Shown piece after piece: positions 17,184-25,100 of a stretch of 64,000 nt of DNA (within the stretch, counting starts at the first letter, position 1; every line of letters begins with the position of its first letter). Below the pieces are notes generated by a model. It saw nothing but the letters and a program-made list of their open reading frames with translations, was not told the DNA's origin and searched no databases. The DNA comes from Ruegeria sp. R13_0 (GTDB taxonomy: Bacteria; Pseudomonadota; Alphaproteobacteria; Rhodobacterales; Rhodobacteraceae), in NCBI RefSeq assembly GCF_017743995.1, contig NZ_JAGHRB010000001.1:1-64000 (forward strand), read 5' to 3'. A program made the position numbers and the translations under genes.

Positions 17184-17588
17184 CTACAGACCCAGGCTTC
17201 GTAACACGCAATTACTGATATTCTCTAAATGAACGCTGGATAGAGTATTCAACTGATATTGCCGCTTCCCGGTTCGATCCTTCCCCAGCATGAGCAAATC
17301 AAGCCTATGCCAGCCCACGGCGCAAACCATGTCACCTTTGACCCATCGAGACTTATGCCCCCACCTTGGCGGCAACTGGAACGGTATAGCCAATTCATAG
17401 TGATACGGCATCACGGGGTTAGGTTCTGTGGTGCTGAGAGGTACGACGGTACATAATCCAACCCGCGCCTTTATTGGCGGTGAAATCACCACGCAAAGGC
17501 GCTTTTTGACCATTTCGGGACTCTTGAACCCCTTGTCAAAATCAGCGGAAACAATCGTGCCCCGCTTGGGGTGGCGAGTTATGCTCAC
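17184..17588 (-). CDS. PemK/MazF-family type II toxin
   Basis: A 134-residue protein with the PemK/MazF layout: PKRGTIVSADFDKGFKSPEM, then RLCVVISPPIKA, CTVVPLSTT and WVKGDMVCAVGWHRLDLL. The family comprises ribosome-independent mRNA endoribonucleases. The GTG start overlaps the stop of the upstream XRE gene (GTGA), so antitoxin and toxin are translationally coupled in the usual order. The antitoxin here is an XRE-type HTH protein instead of the AbrB-type MazE fold. The pair probably helps keep the element in the chromosome or acts as an abortive-infection module; that is inference. Confidence 0.75.
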   Translation of the reverse strand: MSITRHPKRGTIVSADFDKGFKSPEMVKKRLCVVISPPIKARVGLCTVVPLSTTEPNPVMPYHYELAIPFQLPPRWGHKSRWVKGDMVCAVGWHRLDLLMLGKDRTGKRQYQLNTLSSVHLENISNCVLRSLGL

Positions 17589-17836
17589 TGGCCGTCCACA
17601 CCCCGTTCTGAGAACCGGACGCCCGCGCCCCCGCCATTCTCGGGGATGAACTCTATACCAGCGGCCTCAAAGGCAGTTACTGCGGCATTCTGATTGCCGA
17701 CACTGAGACGCTTTGTTCGACCACTCTCAAAGCTGCGCAACGTGTCCACTGAAAGCCCGGACGCCTCAGCCAGTTCTTTTACTGACCACTGCTTGAGTCC
17801 TCGGGCTGCTTTGCAAAGCTCCTGTGTAAGCTCCAT
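17585..17836 (-). CDS. XRE-family regulator, probable antitoxin
   Basis: An 83-residue protein started at the ATG at 17836, preceded by AGGAAATGG; longer upstream frame is non-coding by eye. The helix-turn-helix is WSVKELAEASGLSVDTLRSF, followed by AAVTAFEAAGIEFIPENGG, an ending seen in many alphaproteobacterial XRE regulators. It overlaps the PemK-type toxin by GTGA. It probably autoregulates through inverted CCTACAT copies in the divergent promoter region. It could also be an ordinary element repressor that happens to sit next to the toxin. Confidence 0.7.
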   Translation of the reverse strand: MELTQELCKAARGLKQWSVKELAEASGLSVDTLRSFESGRTKRLSVGNQNAAVTAFEAAGIEFIPENGGGAGVRFSERGVDGQ

Positions 17837-17951
17837 ATCGCCATTTCCTACATAAAATTTGTTTCTAGCTACACAAATAATGTTGACACTAATGGCGTAG
17901 CACCTTACATATAACATGTAGGAATTGACAAACAAGGTAAGGGTTTCCGCC
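17837..17951. promoter_or_regulatory. Divergent promoter/operator region
   Basis: For the plus strand, TTGACA at 17883-17888 is followed after 17 bp by TACATA at 17906-17911. For the minus strand, TTGTGT and TATGTA can be read about 16 bp apart upstream of the XRE gene. CCTACAT at 17847-17853 and its complement ATGTAGG at 17916-17922 lie near the two putative -10 regions, and TACAT-N5-ATGTA forms a small palindrome at 17906-17920. These are good candidates for operators of the XRE protein. Confidence 0.5.
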
Positions 17952-18518
17952 ATGTATGACCGTCAGAACATCATGAACCGCGCTTGGGCCATCATGGCAG
18001 GACGTAAGTTCAACCGGATCATCTGGCGCAATGCACTGTGGCAGGCATGGGGCGAAGCCAAAGAGGCGGTACGCCGCGCCAACATGACCGAGGCGGACTA
18101 CATCCGCGAAGCCATGAACATGCTGGACAACAAAGACACATGGACCGAGGCAGACTATCGCAAGCGCAATGAACTGGTAGCGGCACTAGAGGCCGCGCTG
18201 GACCACGAAGCGCAGGCAGAGGCCTATGCTGAAAAGCGTGACCTGATTGCCAAGGCAAAGGGCCGGTTCGTTTCTGTCACCTTCACCAAGAAAGACGGGA
18301 CCGAACGCACGATGCGCGTACAGCCCGCCACCCTGCGCCAGCACGTCAAGGGCGATGCTGCGTCAGAAGCGGCCCGCAAGGCCATCGAGACCCGCACACG
18401 TCGCCATCCTCACCTGCTGTCAGTCTGGGACGCTGAGGCACAGGCCCCACGCTCTGTGAACCTCGCAACCGTGTCCCGCATCGCGGCTGACGGACACATT
18501 CACACATTCACTCAATAG
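17952..18518 (+). CDS. Conserved hypothetical element protein
   Basis: A 188-residue protein started at the ATG at 17952 behind GGTAAGGG. The N-terminal half is helical and charged (RIIWRNALWQAWGEAKEAVR). The C-terminal half has a beta-rich pattern (GRFVSVTFTKKDGTERTMRV, then LLSVWDAEAQAPRSVNLATV) that I recall from conserved phage or plasmid hypotheticals. It is transcribed divergently from the toxin-antitoxin pair and leads a run of small plus-strand genes. Function unknown. Confidence 0.55.
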   Translation: MYDRQNIMNRAWAIMAGRKFNRIIWRNALWQAWGEAKEAVRRANMTEADYIREAMNMLDNKDTWTEADYRKRNELVAALEAALDHEAQAEAYAEKRDLIAKAKGRFVSVTFTKKDGTERTMRVQPATLRQHVKGDAASEAARKAIETRTRRHPHLLSVWDAEAQAPRSVNLATVSRIAADGHIHTFTQ

Positions 18519-18529
18519 GAGGGCCTTAG

Positions 18530-18733
18530 ATGGCAACCGAGAACACAATGACCCGTGACCAAATGCAATCAGAGGCGCTGGTTATCAAAAGCCTGTTGAA
18601 CGCGACGATGGCTCTGCGCAACGCGCCTGATCCCAATGACGAAGCAATCCTGCTGATCGAAATGGCGCATCAGCGCTCAGCCAAACTCAATGCGGCTCTG
18701 GACGCTGTGAACTCCCAACCCTCCGCAACATGA
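18530..18733 (+). CDS. Small hypothetical protein
   Basis: A 67-residue acidic helical protein (MTRDQMQSEALVIKSLLNAT ... LIEMAHQRSAKLNAALDAV). It lies 11 bp after the previous gene with a GGAGG ribosome binding site, and its stop overlaps an ATG of the following frame. No motif recognised. Confidence 0.5.
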   Translation: MATENTMTRDQMQSEALVIKSLLNATMALRNAPDPNDEAILLIEMAHQRSAKLNAALDAVNSQPSAT

Positions 18734-18744
18734 AAGGTTCCACA

Positions 18745-19107
18745 ATGATTGACCGCCGCACATTACTTCAGGCCGCACCCCTTGCAGCCTTAGCTACTTG
18801 TTCGACTGCCAGTGCAATAGGGGCTGATCCTCATCGCGCTTGGGCCAATGAACATAAAGAAATGTTCGACCGACTGTTCGCCCCGAGCGCACCTGACCTT
18901 GATTCTGACAACCCTGATTGGGTGCGTTGCAAGGAAATCGAAAGGCGCATCTGTACAGTACCAGCAACGACGCCTGACGGTGCAGCGGCGCAGTTGGAAT
19001 TTGCCATGAGCAATGAGGCCAACTTTGACCTGACGGGCGGTGTCGCCGGGGATCTGGACGGCCAAGTCCTGCGCAACGTTCTCGCCACCTTGAAATCCCT
19101 GACCTGA
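18745..19107 (+). CDS. Small exported protein with Tat-like leader (first of two)
   Basis: From the ATG at 18745 (AAAGG upstream) the protein has 120 residues; an in-frame ATG at 18730 is possible. The leader has a twin arginine followed by a hydrophobic segment (DRRTLLQAAPLAALATC). The mature part contains the pattern EIERRICTVPATTPDGAAAQ, which resembles the corresponding part of the next gene. Small proteins with Tat-like leaders and this (E)xRIxxxPA motif recur in Rhodobacterales phage-like loci, as I recall, with no known function. Export and final location are predictions. Confidence 0.55.
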   Translation: MIDRRTLLQAAPLAALATCSTASAIGADPHRAWANEHKEMFDRLFAPSAPDLDSDNPDWVRCKEIERRICTVPATTPDGAAAQLEFAMSNEANFDLTGGVAGDLDGQVLRNVLATLKSLT

Positions 19108-19118
19108 GAGGAAAGCAC

Positions 19119-19559
19119 ATGACTATTCATCGTAGAACAATGCTGAAATCGAGCCTGCCCGTTCTGGCCGGGGCAATTGCAACTGGCGCAGTCGCCAACA
19201 CCATGACCGGCAACACCGAAGCAACAGAAATCCAGCGCCTCTATTCCAAGTGGCAAGACCTCGGCAACCGCTATGGAGGTGCAATAGACGAGAACAACGC
19301 GCACGCAGAGCGCCTACAGGCCCAGAACCATCCCGACCGCCACGGGCTGGTAGAGGACCACTACAAAGAGTGCGTTGAGCCTCTCTGCGACGAGTTCATG
19401 GCACTAGAAGACAAGATGATGGAAATTCCATCGCGGGACTTCAAAGACCTAGCTATCAAAGGCCGGATATCAGCTCGTTCTGACGGGGTTATTGATGACA
19501 AATTTCATCAGCACATTCGCAAAGATGCAGATAGGCTGCTGGGACCAGTGAACATTTGA
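19119..19559 (+). CDS. Small exported protein with Tat-like leader (second of two)
   Basis: A 146-residue protein with leader HRRTMLKSSLPVLAGAIATG and body IQRLYSKWQDLGNRYGG, followed by LEDKMMEIPSRDFKDLAIKG. The region around LEDKMMEIPSRDFKDLA aligns by eye with the PATTPDGAA region of the preceding gene, so the two look like diverged paralogues. It lies 11 bp downstream with AGAGGAAAG as ribosome binding site, and a hairpin follows the stop. Function unknown. Confidence 0.55.
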   Translation: MTIHRRTMLKSSLPVLAGAIATGAVANTMTGNTEATEIQRLYSKWQDLGNRYGGAIDENNAHAERLQAQNHPDRHGLVEDHYKECVEPLCDEFMALEDKMMEIPSRDFKDLAIKGRISARSDGVIDDKFHQHIRKDADRLLGPVNI

Positions 19560-19584
19560 ACGGGCGTGTACCATCTTCATAGAG

Positions 19585-19606
19585 ACCGCCCCTTCAAACG
19601 GGCGGT
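19585..19606 (+). terminator. Hairpin after the Tat-leader genes
   Basis: ACCGCCC (19585-19591) pairs with GGGCGGT (19600-19606), 7-nt loop, followed by GTCCTCTT. There is no uninterrupted T-run, so termination is probable but not certain. Confidence 0.45.
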
Positions 19607-19811
19607 GTCCTCTTGGTTGATGACCAGTCGGGTCTCTATCTGCATGGTGCTGGGGTCTGTATGTGGGTCGCTTTTAACAAACGGCTTCAAACACCAGTTT
19701 ATCTTCGCTTTACTAGTTAACTTGGCCAGACCGCTCTATGTTTCCTGCATCTGCCTCACTGTACATTAAGCAAAAACGTATTTCTTCAAGGGCTGGCCAA
19801 CGGAGGGAAAA

Positions 19812-20444
19812 ATGAATTTTTTTGAATACTATGGTGTTACAGAAGAGCTTGGCATTTTAGTGTTTTCCGTTTCGACAGGTGCCTTGCTGGCACTTTTTTT
19901 TGAAAAGGTCACAATAGGGCCAGCAGGTTTTGAAGGGATGGGCAGCAAAGTGAGGCGCATCGTTCTATGGTGTGCACCGATTATGATGGTCGCCTCTTCG
20001 GTATCGTTTCTCCCAATATTTCCAAGAGAAATATACATGAAACACCCCTCGCAAGCAGAACGTGAGTTTAGAATACTGGTAGATCGAAATGGACGAGTGG
20101 TGAGTGGTGAGGACCGAACCAGGAACAACACGCTCGAAACAGTCAGCGCCTCCGGCGAACGTGGTGAAACACTATCTGGCAGCACCAACGTGATATATGA
20201 AGCAGTCGATGGTCGCATCTCCCCTACCAGCGCTTGGATTAAGTGGGTTCATACCGAGCCGCAAAAACTAACTGACAAGTGTTGGACCGAAAGGGTCATG
20301 ACTTACGAAATCAATGGGGGCAAGCTGATCCCCAAAACTAATAAATCAACCTTTGAGACAGACAGAGTAAAATGCACAGGTAAAGACTTGAGTCTTGTTG
20401 AGGAAAACTACGACATCTATTGGCCGCTGCCATTCCAGAATTGA
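19812..20444 (+). CDS. Membrane-anchored hypothetical protein, cargo gene
   Basis: A 210-residue protein with a strong GGAGGG ribosome binding site. The first ~85 residues hold two transmembrane helices (LGILVFSVSTGALLALFF and IVLWCAPIMMVASSVSFLPI). The remainder is soluble, probably periplasmic, with many Thr/Ser and two Cys (DKCWTER, RVKCTGKD). No family recognised. It stands alone near attR, is A+T-richer by eye than the backbone and is a typical position for exchangeable cargo such as defence or exclusion functions; that is inference. Confidence 0.5.
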   Translation: MNFFEYYGVTEELGILVFSVSTGALLALFFEKVTIGPAGFEGMGSKVRRIVLWCAPIMMVASSVSFLPIFPREIYMKHPSQAEREFRILVDRNGRVVSGEDRTRNNTLETVSASGERGETLSGSTNVIYEAVDGRISPTSAWIKWVHTEPQKLTDKCWTERVMTYEINGGKLIPKTNKSTFETDRVKCTGKDLSLVEENYDIYWPLPFQN

Positions 20445-20589
20445 GGAAGTCGCCATTCGAATAAACGGCCATCAAACTGTCTTCGCCACATCTGCAATTC
20501 AAGTCGGCATTTGTCCGATTTACTGCCGACGCTTTTAGAAGGCTCCAGCTTGCAGCCGGTCTAGAAATGGGCCGGTTGTTTCATGTCGC

Positions 20590-20620
20590 GCCCGCTTTCT
20601 AGCGGAATTTAGCGGGCTTT
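20590..20620 (+). terminator. Probable terminator for the membrane-protein gene
   Basis: GCCCGCT (20590-20596) pairs with AGCGGGC (20611-20617), followed by TTTCATT. It lies about 145 bp after the plus-strand stop and abuts the end of the convergent gene. Confidence 0.5.
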
Positions 20621-20979
20621 CATTCAATAGTCTCAGGTTGTGTAGCCAGATGCTCCCAGCCTACCCAGTTTTGCTCTTTCTCACTCCAAAATAGATCCAG
20701 TCTGCGCCATAGCTCGTCGGCTTTCTCTATCATGAATTCTATATTGGACAGTATGTCTGCGGAAAACGTGATGTGTTCGAAGTCGTCCGTGACCATCTCG
20801 ACAGCGCCTTCGTCTGCAAATCGCAGCATAACGACATCCAGTTCCAAGTCCGAAAAGAATGCGACTACGGACGGTACTCCGCTGCCGTCGTCGATGATGA
20901 TTGGTTGATTCAACGGGAATCCTCCGGCCATCATTTGAAGCATCTTCTTAACAGTTTCGTGCATCTGAACCCATTTCAC
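20620..20979 (-). CDS. Hypothetical protein near attR
   Basis: A 119-residue acidic protein (VPSVVAFFSDLELDVVMLRF, then NIEFMIEKADELWRRLDLFW). It could be a small alpha/beta fold; no motif is recognised. It is the last gene before attR and converges on the membrane-protein gene. The start at 20979 gives MKWVQMHETV; the inner ATG six codons on is an alternative. Possibly cargo with a partner role, but nothing in the sequence shows it. Confidence 0.45.
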   Translation of the reverse strand: MKWVQMHETVKKMLQMMAGGFPLNQPIIIDDGSGVPSVVAFFSDLELDVVMLRFADEGAVEMVTDDFEHITFSADILSNIEFMIEKADELWRRLDLFWSEKEQNWVGWEHLATQPETIE

Positions 20980-21306
20980 AGCAGGCAGTATTGAGTCTAA
21001 CGACGCTATGGATACTGGATCAAGGGCGGGTCAAACTGGGTCGAGCTTTCCAGTATCAAGGAAAGTCGAATAGCGGGAATAGCATCACTTTGTGGCTTTT
21101 TGCTGGTTTCTGATGGGTGCCGGGTGGGGGGGGACCTGACAAAACCTGACATTAGGCCAGCCATTTTATAAAGGCAGAAAATGGGCGGAGCGCATGCGAC
21201 CCAGGCTCAAAAGCCGAATCTGTATCAGTGACAAATCGGGGGACAAATCAGGGGATACAGTAGGGTTTTTTTGAGAAGCCTTTATTTATCAATTGGATGT
21301 GGGTAA
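20980..21306. other. Right-end non-coding region of the element
   Basis: About 330 bp without a gene between the last cargo gene and attR. It contains copy 2 of the 34-bp repeat and an ACCTGAC direct repeat. Integrase arm sites are expected here but cannot be assigned. Confidence 0.4.
21094..21127. repeat. 34-bp dispersed repeat, copy 2
   Basis: Matches 5342-5375 at 32 of 34 positions. Flanking sequence is unrelated on both sides. Here it is non-coding and about 180 bp inside attR. Confidence 0.7.
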
Positions 21307-21325
21307 AAGTGGTGCCCCCACACGG
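21307..21325. repeat. attR, 19-bp direct repeat in the tRNA-Thr 3' end
   Basis: Identical to 173-191. It covers the CCA end, the 3' acceptor strand and the start of the T-arm of the minus-strand tRNA gene, so integration leaves the tRNA intact. Confidence 0.85.
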
Positions 21326-21385
21326 ACTCGAACCGCGGACCTACTGATTACAAATCAGTTGCTCTACCAGCTGAGCTATAGGGGC
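21310..21385 (-). tRNA. tRNA-Thr (anticodon TGT)
   Basis: The minus strand gives a full cloverleaf: acceptor GCCCCTA/TGGGGGC, D-arm AGCTCAGCTGGTAGAGC, anticodon arm CTGATTTGTAATCAG with TGT in the loop, T-arm with GGTTCGAACC, discriminator A and an encoded CCA. TGT reads ACA threonine codons. The 3' end is the integration site of the element to its left. Confidence 0.95.
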
Positions 21386-21702
21386 ACTTTTTGAACTTGG
21401 TCCTTCAGTGCAAAGCCAGATCTTTTTGTTCAGATCAAGCCACGAAAGGCTAAGTTCCAAAAGTTAGGGCGCTACCTTGAACATTTGGGTCTATGTTCGT
21501 TGGGCAACGGCCAACTGGATGAGCAGGCGTATATGGCAAAATTTTTTGGCCCGCAACCCGCTAATTTACTCAGTTTGCAACGTTGTTCATACACTCCGAT
21601 TTTAACTGGATGCGGCCAATGGAACCGTTGGCATCCGTCCGTCGCAGCTTGATCGCATCGGGTCGAAAAATATAGGCGTTCGCCAAAAAACGGATGCTTG
21701 GA
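21386..21702. other. Intergenic region, nothing assigned
   Basis: About 317 bp between the tRNA and the MAPEG gene. It should contain the tRNA promoter on the minus strand, but I cannot pick out clear -35/-10 boxes. No ORF or clear terminator seen. Confidence 0.4.
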
Positions 21703-22086
21703 TCAAAGCGCCAACACGAGGTTCGCAATTGCTGCAACGAGGATAGCTGTGAAGGTCAGGACCATCCCGATCTGACGCAGAATCACGATCTGCGGGCTGC
21801 GGCCAAAGCCGTAGGCGTGCGACAAGCGACCGCCCAGCAGGCAGAGGCCCAACAGGTTCAGCATCAGCGCTCCGGCGCCCTGAAGCTCGACCATGGTGAT
21901 CAACAGCAGTGCAAGGGGCGTGTATTCGATGAAGTTGGAGTGCGTCCGGATCACCTTGAGCATGTCCGGCTTGCCACCATCGCCATAGGAAACCTTGTCA
22001 CTGCGGCGCTGACTTATGACCAGGAAGCTCAGAACAATGTAAAGGATCGCCAGTAAAGAGGCGTAGATTGGGGTGATGGACAGCAT
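21703..22086 (-). CDS. MAPEG-family membrane protein
   Basis: A 127-residue protein from the ATG at 22086, preceded by AGGAGG; the longer frame to 22215 is not needed. It has four hydrophobic segments and the MAPEG signature region (IRTHSNFIEYTPLALLLI, then GRLSHAYGFG). MAPEG proteins are trimeric membrane glutathione-linked or eicosanoid-type enzymes; bacterial substrates are mostly unknown. It is 73 bp downstream of pyruvate carboxylase with a terminator between them, so it is probably a separate unit. Confidence 0.8.
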   Translation of the reverse strand: MLSITPIYASLLAILYIVLSFLVISQRRSDKVSYGDGGKPDMLKVIRTHSNFIEYTPLALLLITMVELQGAGALMLNLLGLCLLGGRLSHAYGFGRSPQIVILRQIGMVLTFTAILVAAIANLVLAL

Positions 22087-22104
22087 CGTGTTCCTCCTGA
22101 GTAT

Positions 22105-22136
22105 GAAAAAGGCCGCCCGGTTCCCCGAGCGGCCCT
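22105..22136 (-). terminator. Rho-independent terminator of pyruvate carboxylase
   Basis: On the minus strand GGGCCGCTCGG and CCGGGCGGCC form a strong stem with a GGAA loop, followed by TTTTTC. It lies 24 bp beyond the pyc stop. Confidence 0.85.
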
Positions 22137-22159
22137 TGTGCTTTTGAAAACTAAACCGG

Positions 22160-25100
22160 TTATTCCAGTTCGACCAGCAGGTCCTTTGCGTCAATTTGGC
22201 CGCCGGGCTGGACATGGATGGCAGAGACCACGGCGTCGCGTTCGGCGTGGATGCCGGTTTCCATCTTCATCGCCTCAATGGTCAGCAGCAGATCGCCTTC
22301 CTTGACCTCTTGGCCTGCGGTGACAACAACGGTCGCCACAACACCCGGCATCGGCGCGCCGATGTGGTTGGCATTGCCGACCTCGGCCTTTGGTCGGGCC
22401 TGCGTGGTGGCGGTCACGAGGCGGTTGGGCACTCGAATGACACGGGGCTGGCCGTTGAGTTCGAAGAACACTTTGACTTCGCCTTTCTCGTCGGTCTCAC
22501 CGATGGCCTGACAGCGGATTTCCAGCGTCTTGCCCGGATCAATCTCTGCCGTGATCTCTTCGCCCGGCTCCATTCCGTAGAAAAAGGTGCGGGTCGGCAG
22601 GGTGCGCACCGGACCATAGGCGCGGTGACGGCCCATATAGTCGAGGAACACCTTTGGATACATCAGGTAGCCGTTCAGATCCTCGTCATCGACCTCTTTG
22701 CCGTCCAGTTGCTTGGACAGGTCGGCGCGAGTGGCCTCGAGATCGACGGCGGGTACGTTCTTGCCCGGACGCTCGGTATTGGGGGCCTCATCCTTGAGGA
22801 CCTTCTGAAGGATCGCAGGCGGGAAGCCGCCCGGAGGCTGCCCCAGATTGCCGCGCATCATATCCACGACCGAGTCGGGGAAGGCCACATCTGTTGCTGG
22901 GCTTTCCACTTCTTCGCGTGTCAGGCCCTGGCTGACCATCATCAGTGCCATGTCACCGACAACCTTGGAGGACGGCGTTACCTTCACGATGTCACCGAAC
23001 ATCTGGTTCACGTCAGCATAGGTCTGGGCGACCTCGTGCCAACGCTCTTCCAGCCCCAGAGAACGCGCTTGCGCCTTGAGGTTGGTGAACTGACCGCCGG
23101 GCATCTCGTGCAGATACACCTCAGAGGCCGGGGCCTGCAGGCTTGATTCAAAGGCCGCGTACTGGCCGCGCACAGCCTCGAAGTAGTCGCTGATCTCACG
23201 GATCGATTTGATGTCCAGGCCGGTATCCCGCTCGGTATGGCGCAGCGCTTCGACCACAGTGCCCAGCGTGGCCTGAGACGTGTTGCCCGAGAAGCTGTCC
23301 ATCGCGCAATCGACCGCGTCGACGCCCGCTTCAGACGCCGCCAGAATGGTGGCGCTGGCGATGCCTGCGGTGTCATGCGTGTGGAAGTGGATCGGCAGGC
23401 CGACCTCTTCCTTCAATGCGCGGATCAGGATCTTGGCCGAGGCCGGTTTCAACAGACCTGCCATGTCTTTCAGGCCCAGAATATGCGCCCCTGCATCGCG
23501 CAGCTCTTTCGCCATGCCGACATAGTACTTCAGGTCGTATTTCGAGCGATCCGGGTCCAGAATGTCGCCAGTATAGCAAACGGTGCCTTCGCAGATCTTG
23601 CCGCTTTCAACGACCGCATCCATCGCCACGCGCATGTTTTCAACCCAGTTGAGCGAGTCGAACACGCGGAACACGTCGATCCCTTGCGAGGCCTGACGCA
23701 CGAACTCCTGCACCACATTGTCAGGGTAGTTGGTATAGCCAACACCGTTTGCGCCGCGCAGCAGCATCTGGGTCATCAGGTTCGGCATCCCCTCGCGCAG
23801 GTCACGCAGGCGCTGCCACGGGCATTCCTGCAGGAAGCGATAGGCCACGTCGAACGTCGCGCCGCCCCAGCATTCCACCGAGAACAGCTGCGGCAGGTTC
23901 GCGGCATAGCTGGGCGCGACCTTGATCATGTCGATCGAGCGCATCCGTGTCGCCAGCAGCGATTGGTGACCGTCCCGCATCGTGGTGTCGGTGATCAGCA
24001 GCTGACGCTGGGCTTTCATCCAGTCGGCCACGGCCTGTGGGCCCTTTTGCTCCAGCAGGTTGCGGGTCCCCATCTGGGGTTCGGCTTTCTGAGCGGGAGC
24101 TTTCGCCTCTTTCAGATCGGCGCGCGGCTCAGGGCGATCCTTGGTTTCGGGGTGACCGTTGACGGTGATGTCCGCGATATAGGTCAGAACCTTGGTGCCC
24201 CGGTCACGGCGCTTTTTAAAGGCGAACAGGTCCGGCGTCTCGTCGATGAACTTGGTGGTGTATTCATTCGACAGGAAGGTCGGGTGCTTCAGCAAGTTTT
24301 CCACGAAAGCGATGTTGGTAGAGACGCCGCGCACGCGGAATTCACGCAGGGCGCGGTCCATCCGGGCAATCGCCTTTTCGGGCGTCGGTGCCCAAGCGGT
24401 GACCTTCGTCAGCAGCGAGTCATAGTAGCGCGTGATTACGCCGCCCGCATAAGCGGTGCCGCCGTCCAGACGGATGCCCATACCTGTGGCCGAGCGATAG
24501 GCGGTGATGCGGCCATAGTCCGGGATGAAGTTGTTCAGCGGATCTTCGGTGGTCACACGGGTCTGCAGCGCGTGGCCGTTCAGGCGGATCTCATCTTGGT
24601 TGGCTTTGCCAGTGGCCTCGGCCAGCGTCTTACCTTCAGCGATCAGGATCTGAGCCTGCACGATGTCGATGCCAGTGACTTCTTCGGTGACGGTGTGCTC
24701 CACCTGAACGCGCGGGTTCACTTCGATGAAGTAGAACTTGCCGGTGTTCATATCCATCAGGAATTCGACGGTGCCTGCGCATTCATAGTTCACATGGGCG
24801 CAGATGCGGCGGCCCAGTTCGCAAATCTCGGCGCGTTGTTCTTCGGTCAGATACGGGGCAGGGGCGCGTTCAACGACCTTTTGGTTCCGGCGCTGGACCG
24901 AGCAGTCACGCTCATAGAGGTGATAGATCTCACCGTGTTTGTCACCGAGGATCTGAACCTCAACGTGACGGGCGCGGGTGATCATCTTTTCCAGATAACC
25001 CTCACCGTTGCCAAATGCGGCCTCGGCTTCGCGGCGACCTTCCAGAACTTTCTCCTCCAGCTCGTCCTCGGACAGGATCGGGCGCATGCCGCGTCCACCG

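Larger units (their letters stand above)
173..21325. mobile_element. Integrated phage-satellite-like element in tRNA-Thr
   Basis: A 19-bp perfect direct repeat at 173-191 and 21307-21325 bounds the element. The right copy overlaps the 3' end of an intact tRNA-Thr gene, the usual site for P4-type integrases, and such an integrase starts at 360 just inside the left copy. Gene order is integrase, AlpA/Xis-like protein, primase, DUF3987 ATPase, small hypotheticals, a minus-strand cargo block, two large virion-entry-like proteins, a toxin-antitoxin pair and orphan genes. No terminase, portal, capsid, tail or conjugation gene was found. It could be a phage satellite that uses a helper capsid, or a reduced prophage. 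The boundaries are well supported; the lifestyle is inference. Confidence 0.85.

Noticed and set aside
19566..19769. 67-residue ORF after the Tat-leader genes
   Set aside because: It runs through the hairpin at 19585-19606 and has no ribosome binding site; composition is not protein-like.
360..21306. Complete functional prophage
   Set aside because: No terminase, portal, capsid, tail or lysis cassette could be recognised in 21 kb, so the complete-prophage label is not supported.
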